Source: UBA7887 sp964408735 (lineage in GTDB: Bacteria > Pseudomonadota > Alphaproteobacteria > UBA7887). From it: DNA of 28,325 nucleotides. Where the stretch lies: positions 1 to 28,325 of the forward strand of contig CAYPAX010000061.1 in the NCBI GenBank assembly GCA_964408735.1. The letters are read 5' to 3'. A model generated the notes under the pieces. The model did no database searches, was not told the origin of the DNA, and worked only from the letters and a program-made list of their open reading frames with translations. This document shows positions 1 to 7,564 of the stretch, piece after piece. Position 1 is the first letter of the stretch. Every line of letters begins with the position of its first letter. The translations under genes and the position numbers were made by a program.

Positions 1-695
1 CCGACGAACATCTCGACGAAATCGGAGCCGGAAATGGTGAAGAACGGCACATTGGCCTCGCCGGCGATGGCGCGCGCCAGCAGCGTCTTGCCGGTGCCCG
101 GGGGGCCGACCAGCAGCACGCCCTTCGGTATGCGGCCGCCGAGGCGCTGGAACTTGTGAGGATCGCGCAGGAACTCGACGATCTCCTCCAGCTCCTCCTT
201 GGCCTCGTCAATGCCGGCCACGTCGTCGAAGGTCACCCGCCCCTGGCGCTCGGTGAGCAGCTTGGCGCGCGATTTGCCGAAGCCCATGGCCTTGCCGCTG
301 CCGCCCTGCATCTGGCGCATGAAGAAGATCCACACGGCGACGATGAGGATCATCGGCAGCCAGTTCAGCAAGATGCCGTAGAGCGGCGAGACGCCGTCCT
401 TCTCCGGCTTGGCGCTGATGCGCACGCCTTGCTCGTGCAGGCGCTGGACCAGGGTCGGGTCGTCCGGCGCGAAGGTCGTGAAGCGCTGACCGGTGCCGGC
501 GAAATGGCCGCTGATGCGCTCGCCCTCGATGGTCACGTCGCGCACCTGCCCTTCCTCGACCCGGTCGAGGAAATCGGAGAAGGCAAGCTGGCTCGACGCC
601 CCCGTCGTGCCCTTGTCCTGGAACAGGTTGAACAGGGTCAGGAGCAGCAGCGCGATGATGATCCAAAGCGCGATATTACGGCCGAAGGTGTTCAA
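1..695 (-). CDS. ftsH: ATP-dependent zinc metalloprotease FtsH (N-terminal part, runs off window)
   Basis: FtsH is a membrane-anchored AAA+ protease that degrades misfolded and regulatory proteins as a hexamer in the inner membrane. The visible 231 residues contain a first membrane helix (IALWIIIALLLLTLFNLF, about residues 8-25), a periplasmic region, a second helix (WLPMILIVAVWIFFM), the VTFDDVAGIDEAKEEL start of the AAA+ module and the Walker A motif GPPGTGKT. The Walker B motif and the HEXXH zinc site lie beyond the window. I place the start at TTG (695-693), giving MNTFGRNIALW, because alphaproteobacterial FtsH normally begins this way and no ATG or GTG fits. This TTG overlaps the tilS stop as TTGA, so translation is probably coupled to tilS. 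Family identity is certain; the start is very likely. Confidence 0.96.
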   Translation of the reverse strand, partial: MNTFGRNIALWIIIALLLLTLFNLFQDKGTTGASSQLAFSDFLDRVEEGQVRDVTIEGERISGHFAGTGQRFTTFAPDDPTLVQRLHEQGVRISAKPEKDGVSPLYGILLNWLPMILIVAVWIFFMRQMQGGSGKAMGFGKSRAKLLTERQGRVTFDDVAGIDEAKEELEEIVEFLRDPHKFQRLGGRIPKGVLLVGPPGTGKTLLARAIAGEANVPFFTISGSDFVEMFV

Positions 696-1936
696 GGCTT
701 CGTTTTCCTCATGGTCGCGAATGGCGCCGTCAGCAGCGCCTGGGCGGGCCGAAAGCGCAGCGCCAGCGGCGGCGGCGCCGACAGCCACTTGTGTAGGTGG
801 GGCAAAGCAAGGGGCGCGTCAAGGCTCCAGAGTACCGGAAGCGCCGCGCGAACCGGCTGCGGCAGGGCTTCGAGCGCCGGCTCCGCGGTCTCCCGCAGGC
901 GCCCCCAGGTGATGTCGTCGAGGGGCCGCAAGGCGACTCCAGCCGACTCTGTCACCTGAACGCGGAAGCGGCGGTCCCAGCTTTCGCCGACAGGGCTGGT
1001 GGGCGCGATGGCACCGGCCTCGCGGCAAATTGATAATCGCCCGTCCCCTTGCGGCAGCAGCCGGCAGCCGCCGAGGGTGCGGGCCGCGGGCTCTGCCAGT
1101 GCCTCGACCAGGCGGGCGAGGCTCGCCCCACGGGGCGCATAGGGTCCGCCGCCGATGCAGAGCAGAACGCGGCTCAGCACCTTGCCCGCATCGTCCGGGC
1201 CGGCAGCAAGCAGGGCGGCCGAATCGACGGCGGCGCTACCCGCCGGGGAAAGCTGCACCGTTTGCGCCAACAGCCCGGCAATGCGGATATCGTCCGCGTG
1301 GCGGCAGTTGCCTTGCGCTTCGGCTTCGGCGCAGAGGGCGTCGCCCTCACCGGCAATCGCCTGGCGGGCGCGGACGCGGGCATAGGCCGTGTCCCGGTTG
1401 GAGGGATCTTCGGCCCAGGCCAGCCCGGCAGCTTCGAGGGTGGCACGCAGCCGTGCCCCCGGCACACCCAATAGCGGGCGCAGCAGGCGCACACCGCCGC
1501 GCTCTGCCTGCACCGGCATGGCAGCCAGCCCGGCTGCGCCGCTGCCGGCCTGCTGTCGTAGCCAGACGGTCTCGGCCTGATCGCCGGCATGATGGCCTAG
1601 CAGGAGATGCAGCAGGCCGTCGTGGCGGCAGGCCTCGAACAGCAAGGCATAGCGGGCCTCCCGGGCGGCCGCCTGAATACCGGCGCGCGGCTTCTCGCCC
1701 TGCCAGACGAGCAAACGGGCCTCGATGCCGAGAGCGGCCAGGCGCGCGCATGTCGTCTCAGCCTCGGCGCGGGAGTCGGGGCGCAAGCCGTGGTCCACCA
1801 CGAGGCCGACCAGGCGCCCGCCGCGGCCGGCCGCCCAGCGCCCGGCGAGCATGGCCAGGCAGAGGCTGTCGGCGCCGCCCGAGACCGCCGCGGCCAGAGC
1901 CGGCGCGGTCTCGAACGGCCCGAGGGCCTCGATCAA
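692..1936 (-). CDS. tilS: tRNA(Ile)-lysidine synthase TilS
   Basis: TilS attaches lysine to C34 of the tRNA-Ile CAU anticodon using ATP, so that it reads AUA and is charged with isoleucine. The N-terminal PP-loop motif SGGADS lies at about residues 19-24, followed by the VDHGLRPDS and HHAGDQAETVWLR segments typical of the family. The C-terminal part is less conserved. The protein is 414 residues from the TTG at 1936, a normal length for alphaproteobacteria. The residues upstream of this TTG in the same frame read LSDADFAPLIEALGPF, which looks like genuine TilS N-terminus. The true start may therefore be a CTG at 1972-1970 that overlaps the cpoB stop (CTGA). The gene lies between cpoB and ftsH, its usual alphaproteobacterial position. 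Confidence 0.95.
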   Translation of the reverse strand: MIEALGPFETAPALAAAVSGGADSLCLAMLAGRWAAGRGGRLVGLVVDHGLRPDSRAEAETTCARLAALGIEARLLVWQGEKPRAGIQAAAREARYALLFEACRHDGLLHLLLGHHAGDQAETVWLRQQAGSGAAGLAAMPVQAERGGVRLLRPLLGVPGARLRATLEAAGLAWAEDPSNRDTAYARVRARQAIAGEGDALCAEAEAQGNCRHADDIRIAGLLAQTVQLSPAGSAAVDSAALLAAGPDDAGKVLSRVLLCIGGGPYAPRGASLARLVEALAEPAARTLGGCRLLPQGDGRLSICREAGAIAPTSPVGESWDRRFRVQVTESAGVALRPLDDITWGRLRETAEPALEALPQPVRAALPVLWSLDAPLALPHLHKWLSAPPPLALRFRPAQALLTAPFATMRKTKP

Positions 1937-1968
1937 TGGTGCGAAGTCGGCGTCGCTGAGCGAGCCGG

Positions 1969-2868
1969 TCAGCTGCAGTTCGCCTCGGCGCGCACCGCCG
2001 GCAGGCGGTCGACGATATGGTCAGGCGCACCGACGAGCTCGCGGGTCAGGCGCTCATAGGTGGCGCAGGCCTCGCGCGTCTTGCCCATGGCGGCGAAGGC
2101 CATGCCGAGCTTGAGCAGGCTGTCGGCGGCCTTGTTGCCGCCGGGGAACGCCTTGTAGCCGCGCGCGAACGCCACCGCGGCGTTCTGATGGTCGCCCTGC
2201 TTCATGAAAATCTCGCCGATCCAGAAATGGGCGTTGCCGGCCAGGGGATCATCGGGATGGGCATCGATGATGGCCTGGAAGCCGGCCTGGGCGGCGGCAT
2301 AATCGGTCTGGCTCAGCAGCTGGATGGACTGGCTGTAAGTGTCGGCCACCGGCTGTTCCGGCGACGGCGTTACCACCGCCACGTCCGTGCCCTCTGCCGG
2401 GACGGTGCCGAGCACGCCATCGCCGCTGTCGGCAACCGGGGTCTCGGGCGGCACGGCATCGGCGACAGGGGTCGGTGCCGGCGCCGGGGTCTCGGCCAGG
2501 CGCTGCTCGATGGCGGCCAGGCGGGCATCCGTATCCGCCGCCATACCTTCGACGCGGTCGCCGATCTGGCGCAGGGCAAAGCGCGCCTCCTCGATCTGGC
2601 CGGTGAGATGGCGCAGTTGCTCCTCGAGTTCGCCGAAGCGCACTTCCTGGCGCGCCGCCCCTTCCGCATCGCCGTCGCCCGCCGTGAGCGCGGCCTCGGG
2701 CACCCCGGCGGTGGCAAGCTGACGCGTGATCAGCCCGAGATCACGCTCCAGGCGCTCCAGACGGTCGATCAGAGCGCCCAGGCTGAGATCCTGGGCGACG
2801 GCGGGCGTCGCACCGAAAAGCAAGGCAGCGGCAACCAAGGCCGCCAGATTGACTCGGAAAGCTTTCAT
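1969..2868 (-). CDS. cpoB: Cell division coordinator CpoB (YbgF), periplasmic TPR protein
   Basis: CpoB is the periplasmic partner of the Tol-Pal system that links outer-membrane constriction to septal peptidoglycan synthesis. The 299-residue product has a Sec signal peptide with likely cleavage after ATPAVA (about residue 25). Next come a heptad-rich coiled coil (about 28-125) and a Pro/Ala/Thr-rich linker (about 125-175). A C-terminal TPR block of about 120 residues (SYSQ-type start near YSQSIQLLSQTDYAAAQ) carries the typical NAHFWIGEIFMKQGD and AADSLLKLGMAFAAMGK repeats. It follows pal after a 108-bp gap containing a strong hairpin and precedes tilS. Length and domain order are normal for the family. 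Confidence 0.95.
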   Translation of the reverse strand: MKAFRVNLAALVAAALLFGATPAVAQDLSLGALIDRLERLERDLGLITRQLATAGVPEAALTAGDGDAEGAARQEVRFGELEEQLRHLTGQIEEARFALRQIGDRVEGMAADTDARLAAIEQRLAETPAPAPTPVADAVPPETPVADSGDGVLGTVPAEGTDVAVVTPSPEQPVADTYSQSIQLLSQTDYAAAQAGFQAIIDAHPDDPLAGNAHFWIGEIFMKQGDHQNAAVAFARGYKAFPGGNKAADSLLKLGMAFAAMGKTREACATYERLTRELVGAPDHIVDRLPAVRAEANCS

Positions 2869-2937
2869 GTCGTCTCACTCGACCGGACTGTGACCGCGCC
2901 GATACTGCCAGCGGATCGTGGCCAGAGTAAGGCGCGG

Positions 2938-2964
2938 CGGCGGGCGCCGAAAAAGCGCCCGCCG
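2938..2964 (-). terminator. GC-rich intercistronic hairpin between pal and cpoB
   Basis: A perfect 10-bp stem (CGGCGGGCGC at 2938-2947 against GCGCCCGCCG at 2955-2964) with a 7-base loop lies 12 bases downstream of the pal stop on the transcribed strand. There is no T-tract after the stem, so a full intrinsic terminator is unlikely. It could act as an attenuator or as a 3'-end stabiliser that keeps Pal, an abundant lipoprotein, in excess over CpoB. The hairpin is seen directly; the function is inferred. Confidence 0.45.
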
Positions 2965-2976
2965 GTCTCCGCCAAC

Positions 2977-3504
2977 TCAGTTGACGCTCGAGATACCGAC
3001 CCGGTTCTGGGCCCAGGCGGCCTCGGTATGGCCGAGCACGATGGGTCGCTCCTTGCCATAGGAGATGGTGCTGATGCGCGAGGCATCTATGCCGAGCGAG
3101 ACCAGGAAGTTCTTCGCCGCGGTCGCCCGCCTCTCGCCAAGCGCCAGGTTGTACTCGCGCGTGCCGCGCTCGTCACAATGCCCGGCGATGGTGACGGTGA
3201 GATTCCCGTTGATCTTGAGGAATTGGGCCTGGCGGCGCAGCGTCGCCTGCCCGTCGGGGCGCACGGTGTAGCGGTCATAGTCGTAGAACACGCGGTCGCC
3301 GACATTCTGAACCAGCTGCTCCTGCGGCGTCAGCGGATCCTCAGTGGGCATGACCGTCGGCCCCGGACCAGGATCGGATTCGACCTGTGGGGCCTCCGTG
3401 CCCCGGTCGCCACCGCCGCCGGCATCCGCGGCTTCGTCGGAATCGGTCTCGCAGCCAGCGAGGAGAAGTATTGCGCCCGCCAGGGCAATCAGTTTGGTCC
3501 GCAT
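2977..3504 (-). CDS. pal: Peptidoglycan-associated lipoprotein Pal
   Basis: Pal is the outer-membrane lipoprotein that binds peptidoglycan and, with TolB, forms the outer half of the Tol-Pal complex. The 175-residue product has a lipoprotein signal ending in LLLAGC, with lipidated Cys18. A low-complexity Asp/Gly/Pro linker follows, and then an OmpA-like domain from about residue 65. The peptidoglycan-binding signature is clear: TVTIAGHCDERGTREYN, then LGERRATAAKNFL, with the conserved Asp and Arg present. The C-terminus reads AQNRVGISSVN, where most Pal proteins have NRR followed by a hydrophobic strand; the length is unchanged, so this looks like a substitution and not a frameshift. A GGGAG ribosome site lies just upstream of the ATG. 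It has its own promoter-like sequence at 3655-3683. Confidence 0.97.
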   Translation of the reverse strand: MRTKLIALAGAILLLAGCETDSDEAADAGGGGDRGTEAPQVESDPGPGPTVMPTEDPLTPQEQLVQNVGDRVFYDYDRYTVRPDGQATLRRQAQFLKINGNLTVTIAGHCDERGTREYNLALGERRATAAKNFLVSLGIDASRISTISYGKERPIVLGHTEAAWAQNRVGISSVN

Positions 3505-3654
3505 TTAAGCAATCTCCCAAATTTGCTCGTCACAGGATCGCCGCAGCACAGTGCCGGCGATGGTAAAACAAGCGGCTAAGCGTTCCTTGTCGAGGCAATG
3601 TTTGACCGGCGGCGACATCTGCCCGCCCCCGCGCCGACGAAACCACATTTGCCG

Positions 3655-3683
3655 ATTGTATTGGCAGCACACCCGCTTATCAA
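3655..3683 (-). promoter_or_regulatory. Sigma70-type promoter upstream of pal
   Basis: On the minus strand, TTGATA (3683-3678) and TACAAT (3660-3655) are separated by exactly 17 bases. Each hexamer matches the sigma70 consensus at 5 of 6 positions. It sits in the 198-bp tolB-pal gap, and a transcript would begin near 3648 with a leader of about 145 bases before pal. It would let pal-cpoB-tilS-ftsH be transcribed independently of tolQRAB, as is known for pal in Escherichia coli. The remaining part of this gap shows nothing else that I can support. Confidence 0.6.
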
Positions 3684-3702
3684 GATGAACTCGCATGCCT
3701 CA

Positions 3703-5061
3703 TTAGCGCACATCCGGACCACCCCCCGGGGCGTCGCGCGGGATCAGCGGTGACCAGGCCGGATCGGAGGCATCCGTGGGGGTGACGATCTCGCGCTCAT
3801 TGCGCCCCGTGATGTCGATACTGACCAGGCGAACCCGGCCCTCGCGGCCCGCGCCGCCGGGCTGATCGCGAAAAAACATCAGCACGCGGCCGTTCGGCGC
3901 CCAGGTCGGGCCTTCCACCAGGAAGCCCGTCGAAAGCAGCCGCTCGTCGTTGCCGTCCGGGCGCATGACGCCGATGTAGAACGTGCTGCCGCGCGACTTT
4001 GTGAAGGCGATCCAGTCGCCGCGCGGCGACCACACCGGCGTCGCGTAGCGCCCCTGGCCGAAGCTGATTCGCTCGGCGTTGCCGCCGTCGGCATTCATGA
4101 CATAGATCTGTTGCGTGCCGGAGCGGTCGGATTCGAAGGCCACGCGCTGGCCATCGGGCGAATAGGAGGGCGCGGTGTCGATGGCCGGGTGGCGCGTGAG
4201 CTGAAGCTGCACGCCGGTGCGCAGGTCGAGCTCGTGAATCTCCGTATTGCCGTCGAGGGTGACCGACATGACCACCTTGTTGCCGTCGGGCGAGAAGCGC
4301 GGTGCGATGGTCATGTTGCCGCGAAACTTGCCGAGGATCTCCTGCTGGCCGGTGTCGATATTGCGAATATAGACCCGCGGCCGGCCGTCGAGATAGGAGA
4401 GATAGGTGATCTCCTGCAAGGTCGGCGAAAAGCGCGGTGTCAGCACCAGGTGGCGGCCGTCGGTGAGAAAGCGGTGGTTGGCGCCGTCCTGGTCCATGAT
4501 GGCGAGGCGCTTGATGCGCGACTCGGCAGGCCCGGTCTCGGCGACATAAACGATGCGCGTGTCGAAATAGCCGTCCTCGCCGGTGATGCGCTGATAGACC
4601 GCATCGGCCATCAGATGCGCCACCCGGCGCCACTTGTCGCGCGGCGCGCGCAAACGGAAGCCGGTCAGATATTGCTCGGAAAAGACATCCCAGAGGCGGA
4701 ACTCGGCATCGACGAAACCGTCGCCGCCAATGCTCAGCTTGCCGGTCACCAGCGCCTGGGCGTTGATCTGGCGCCAGTCGCCGAAGCGCGGCACGACACC
4801 GATCTGATCGGGCTTTTGCAGAAAGCTGCGCGGATCGAGCGGCCGGAACAGGCCCGAGCTGTCGAGATCGCCCGAAACCACGGCGGCAATGTCGGCGCCA
4901 AGCTGCCGCTCGGGTCCGCTGCCGCCGGCCAAGCCGGTCACCGCGATCGGCACCGGCTCGACCTGGCCGCGCGTGATATCGATTTCGATTTGCGCCTCGG
5001 CCGGCAGCGCCATCAGCGCCATTGCCAGGCCGGCAACAAGGCCCATGCCTCGGAATGCCAT
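3703..5061 (-). CDS. tolB: Tol-Pal system beta-propeller protein TolB
   Basis: TolB is the periplasmic protein that cycles between Pal and TolA. The 452-residue product begins with a signal peptide (MAFRGMGLVAGLAMALMALP, cleavage near AEA-Q). An N-terminal alpha/beta domain follows (VPIAVTGLAG through AVYQRITGEDGYFDTRI). The C-terminal six-bladed propeller carries repeated blade motifs such as PRFSPDGNKVVMS, PSYSPDGQRVAFESDRSG, PVWSPRGDWIAFT and PTWAPNGRVLMFF. I chose the ATG at 5061-5059 because it opens the signal peptide and overlaps the tolA stop by one base (TGATG). A further 16 codons are open upstream but do not look like TolB. Confidence 0.97.
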   Translation of the reverse strand: MAFRGMGLVAGLAMALMALPAEAQIEIDITRGQVEPVPIAVTGLAGGSGPERQLGADIAAVVSGDLDSSGLFRPLDPRSFLQKPDQIGVVPRFGDWRQINAQALVTGKLSIGGDGFVDAEFRLWDVFSEQYLTGFRLRAPRDKWRRVAHLMADAVYQRITGEDGYFDTRIVYVAETGPAESRIKRLAIMDQDGANHRFLTDGRHLVLTPRFSPTLQEITYLSYLDGRPRVYIRNIDTGQQEILGKFRGNMTIAPRFSPDGNKVVMSVTLDGNTEIHELDLRTGVQLQLTRHPAIDTAPSYSPDGQRVAFESDRSGTQQIYVMNADGGNAERISFGQGRYATPVWSPRGDWIAFTKSRGSTFYIGVMRPDGNDERLLSTGFLVEGPTWAPNGRVLMFFRDQPGGAGREGRVRLVSIDITGRNEREIVTPTDASDPAWSPLIPRDAPGGGPDVR

Positions 5062-5954
5062 CAACCGTACATCTCCTTGGGATCGAAGGTCAGCTTTATG
5101 TCCCGCCACTGCTCGTACTTTTCGGGCGAGAGATATTGGATCTGCCCCGTCTTGCGCACGGCGCGCACGGCACTCTCGGCCATGCTGCGGTAGAACGTGT
5201 CGGTTCGCATGCGCGCCCGGTCGCTCTCATCGACATCGACGCGCTCGACGGTACCGTCGCGGCGCAACTGCAGCCGCAGGGTGACGCGCATCTCGTGCGC
5301 ATCGCGGGCGCCGGCGGGGACGTTCCAGTTGCGCTGGATCTGCGAGCGAATGGCGTCGATCTCGGTCTGGCTCAGAGGAATGTCGGAGCGATAGGTGGTT
5401 TCGGCCTCGGCCAGCAACTGGTCGATGGGGTCGATGGCGGCAGGCTGCGCCTCCGGCTCGGGCTCGGGCTGGCGCGGGGCAGGCTCCATCTCCTCCAGGC
5501 TTTGCAAGGCGGCGTCGAAGTCGAGCCGCGGCGGCGGTGTGGGCTTGTCGCGCGGCCGCTGGATTTCCATAGGCAAGGCTGCGACCTCGACCGGCTCGGG
5601 CACAGGCTCGGGTTCCGGCTCGGGCTCGGCCACCTCGGGCATGGGCTCAGGTTCCGGCAACGGTGGCGGTGGTGCAGGCTCGGGCTCGGCGATTTCAGGC
5701 TCCGGTTCCGGCGGCGGCGGTGGCGGCGTGTCCTCCACCAGCGGCGGCGCCTCGCTCGGCTCGGGCTCAGGCTCGGGCTCGTCCAATACAGGCATCACGT
5801 CGGGCAAATTACGGGCTTCGGCGATGGGCACGAAAGTGGCGGTGGTCACGGTCTCCTGCAAAGGCGGCTCCTCGAACAGATGGGGCACGCCGACATAGAC
5901 CAGCGTGATCACCACGAGGTGCAGCAGGATCGATTTGCCCAGCGCCCGCAGCAT
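5061..5954 (-). CDS. tolA: TolA, energy-transducing envelope protein
   Basis: TolA spans the periplasm, coupling the TolQR proton channel to TolB and Pal. The 297-residue product has one N-terminal membrane helix (SILLHLVVITLVYVGVPHLF, about 8-27). A long low-complexity middle segment (about 50-160) is dominated by Pro and Glu in EPEPEP-type runs. A C-terminal TonB/TolA-like domain (about 190-297) contains IRSQIQRNWNVPAGARDA and VTLRLQLRRDGTVERV. The Pro/Glu-rich spacer replaces the Ala/Lys helical domain of enterobacterial TolA. It starts 3 bases after tolR and its stop overlaps tolB. Confidence 0.93.
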   Translation of the reverse strand: MLRALGKSILLHLVVITLVYVGVPHLFEEPPLQETVTTATFVPIAEARNLPDVMPVLDEPEPEPEPSEAPPLVEDTPPPPPPEPEPEIAEPEPAPPPPLPEPEPMPEVAEPEPEPEPVPEPVEVAALPMEIQRPRDKPTPPPRLDFDAALQSLEEMEPAPRQPEPEPEAQPAAIDPIDQLLAEAETTYRSDIPLSQTEIDAIRSQIQRNWNVPAGARDAHEMRVTLRLQLRRDGTVERVDVDESDRARMRTDTFYRSMAESAVRAVRKTGQIQYLSPEKYEQWRDIKLTFDPKEMYG

Positions 5955-5957
5955 TGC

Positions 5958-6398
5958 TCAGCCATCACCTATTTGCGGCACCGGCAGCTCGGTGACCAGG
6001 CCGACCTCGCCGAAGCCCGCGGCGTTGATGGTGCCCATGACCTGCATCACCCGGCCGTAGGCCACGCCCTTGTCGCCGCGCACGAAAATGCGCAGGTCCG
6101 GGCGCTCGGCCGCGACCGCCTGCAGCTTCGGGATCAGCTCGGACAGATCCACTTCGAGCTCCTGCAGGAAGACCATGCCCTCGGCATCGATGCTCACGGT
6201 CAGGGGTTCGTCGTCGCCGGGCAGGCCGGTGGCGTTGGTCTCGGGCAGATCGACCTCGACGCCGACGGTCAGCAAAGGCGCGGTAACCATGAACACCACC
6301 AGCAGCACCAGCATCACGTCGACGAACGGCGTGACGTTGATCTCCGCCATCGGGCGATAGCGCTGGCCGGCAGTGCGCTTGATGCCTGTTGCCGCCAT
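5958..6398 (-). CDS. tolR: Biopolymer transporter TolR (ExbD family)
   Basis: TolR forms the stator of the proton-driven Tol motor together with TolQ. The 146-residue product has the family signature AEINVTPFVDVMLVLLVVFM, with the critical transmembrane Asp at about residue 27. The periplasmic domain begins with VEVDLPETNATG and contains the FVRGDKGVAYGRVMQVMGTI segment. The ATG at 6398-6396 overlaps the tolQ stop by one base (TGATG), so coupled translation with tolQ is likely. Length and motifs are normal. Confidence 0.96.
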   Translation of the reverse strand: MAATGIKRTAGQRYRPMAEINVTPFVDVMLVLLVVFMVTAPLLTVGVEVDLPETNATGLPGDDEPLTVSIDAEGMVFLQELEVDLSELIPKLQAVAAERPDLRIFVRGDKGVAYGRVMQVMGTINAAGFGEVGLVTELPVPQIGDG

Positions 6399-7120
6399 CA
6401 GGCCACCCGCTCGGCCATCTGCCGCGACAACAGCGCGCTGAACTCGCCGGCGAAGGTCTCGAGGCGACCGGCATAGCGGTTGAGATCGCCTGACAGCTTG
6501 TTGTAGGCGACCACGGCGGGGATCGCCGCGACCAGGCCGAGCGCCGTTGCCAGCAGCGCCTCGGCAATGCCGGGGGCGACAACCACCAGCGAGGTGTTGC
6601 GCGTGCCGGCGATGGCCTGGAAGCTGTTCATGATGCCCCAGACGGTGCCGAACAGGCCGACGAAGGGTGCCGTCGAGCCGACCGTGGCGAGAAAGCCGAT
6701 GCGGCGCTCGAGGCCTTCCATCTCACGCTGCATGGCAACGTGCATGACGCGATCGATACGGCTTTGCAGGGAGGCCTGGCCGCGCCCTTCCGAGACCGAC
6801 ATGCCGTGCGCCGTGGCCAGGGTCCATTCGCGCATGGCGACCGAGAACAGCATCGCCAGGGGATGGTCGGGCGCCTGGCCGACGCGCTCGTAAAGCTCCT
6901 CCAGGGAGCCGCCGGACCAGAAGGAATCCTCGAAGGCGTCGGCCTTGGACCGCAAACGCCGCAGCTGGCGGGACTTCTCAAAGATGATCATCCAGCACCA
7001 CAGCGAGGCGACCAGGAGCACGATCATCACCAGCTTGACCACCATATCGGCCTGGCTGGCCAGGGCCCAGACCGACAGATCGGCGGCCATCCCGGCCGTC
7101 TCGGGGCTTATCGCTTCCAT
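6398..7120 (-). CDS. tolQ: Proton channel protein TolQ (ExbB/MotA family)
   Basis: TolQ is the three-helix inner-membrane protein that, with TolR, converts proton flow into movement of TolA. The 240-residue product has a first membrane helix (VVKLVMIVLLVASLWCWMII, about 28-47), a cytoplasmic loop and two further helices. These lie in the family signature GSTAPFVGLFGTVWGIMNSF (about 145-165) and in VAPGIAEALLATALGLVAAIPAVVAYN (about 175-205). A GGAGAGC ribosome site precedes the ATG. The gene follows ybgC by 39 bases and overlaps tolR. Confidence 0.97.
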   Translation of the reverse strand: MEAISPETAGMAADLSVWALASQADMVVKLVMIVLLVASLWCWMIIFEKSRQLRRLRSKADAFEDSFWSGGSLEELYERVGQAPDHPLAMLFSVAMREWTLATAHGMSVSEGRGQASLQSRIDRVMHVAMQREMEGLERRIGFLATVGSTAPFVGLFGTVWGIMNSFQAIAGTRNTSLVVVAPGIAEALLATALGLVAAIPAVVAYNKLSGDLNRYAGRLETFAGEFSALLSRQMAERVA

Positions 7121-7159
7121 GCTTGTCTCGTGCTCTCCGTTGGTCTTGCCGCAAGCGGC

Positions 7160-7564
7160 TCATTGATAGGCTGCGACGGCCTCGCGCACCGCTTGGGGCA
7201 GGCGCGCGGGGCGGCCGTCTTGGCGCAGGCAGACGATGCGCAAGGCGACGCGCACCAGCAGCTCGTCAGCCCGCAGTACCGTCTGTTCGATACGGATTGC
7301 CGCTGCGCTGACGTCGACCACCCGGGTCTGAACTTCGAGCGCATCGTCGAGGCGTGCCGGGCGCAGATAGTCGATGTGGCAATCGCGCACCGCGAAGACC
7401 AGGCCCTCGCCCGCGAGCAGGCCCTGATAGTCGATACCGTGTTCGCGCAGCAGCTCGGTGCGCGCGCGCTCGACGAATTTGAGATAGTTGGCATAGTAGA
7501 CGATGCCGGCGGCATCGGTGTCCTCATAGTAGACGCGGAGCGGCCAGCGATGCCCATCAGCCAT
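7160..7564 (-). CDS. ybgC: Tol-Pal-associated acyl-CoA thioesterase YbgC
   Basis: YbgC is a hot-dog-fold acyl-CoA thioesterase encoded at the head of most tol-pal operons; it acts on acyl-CoA or acyl-ACP in the cytoplasm. The 134-residue product has the family motif YEDTDAAGIVYYANYLKFVE, with catalytic Asp17, and then RARTELLREHGIDY. Length matches the family. Its start overlaps the end of ruvB by 8 bases. This places it in one transcription unit with ruvCAB upstream and tolQRAB downstream. Confidence 0.95.
   Translation of the reverse strand: MADGHRWPLRVYYEDTDAAGIVYYANYLKFVERARTELLREHGIDYQGLLAGEGLVFAVRDCHIDYLRPARLDDALEVQTRVVDVSAAAIRIEQTVLRADELLVRVALRIVCLRQDGRPARLPQAVREAVAAYQ

Noticed and set aside
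3505..3696. 63-residue minus-strand frame in the tolB-pal gap.
   Set aside because: It contains the promoter hexamers and lacks a ribosome site or any protein-like pattern.
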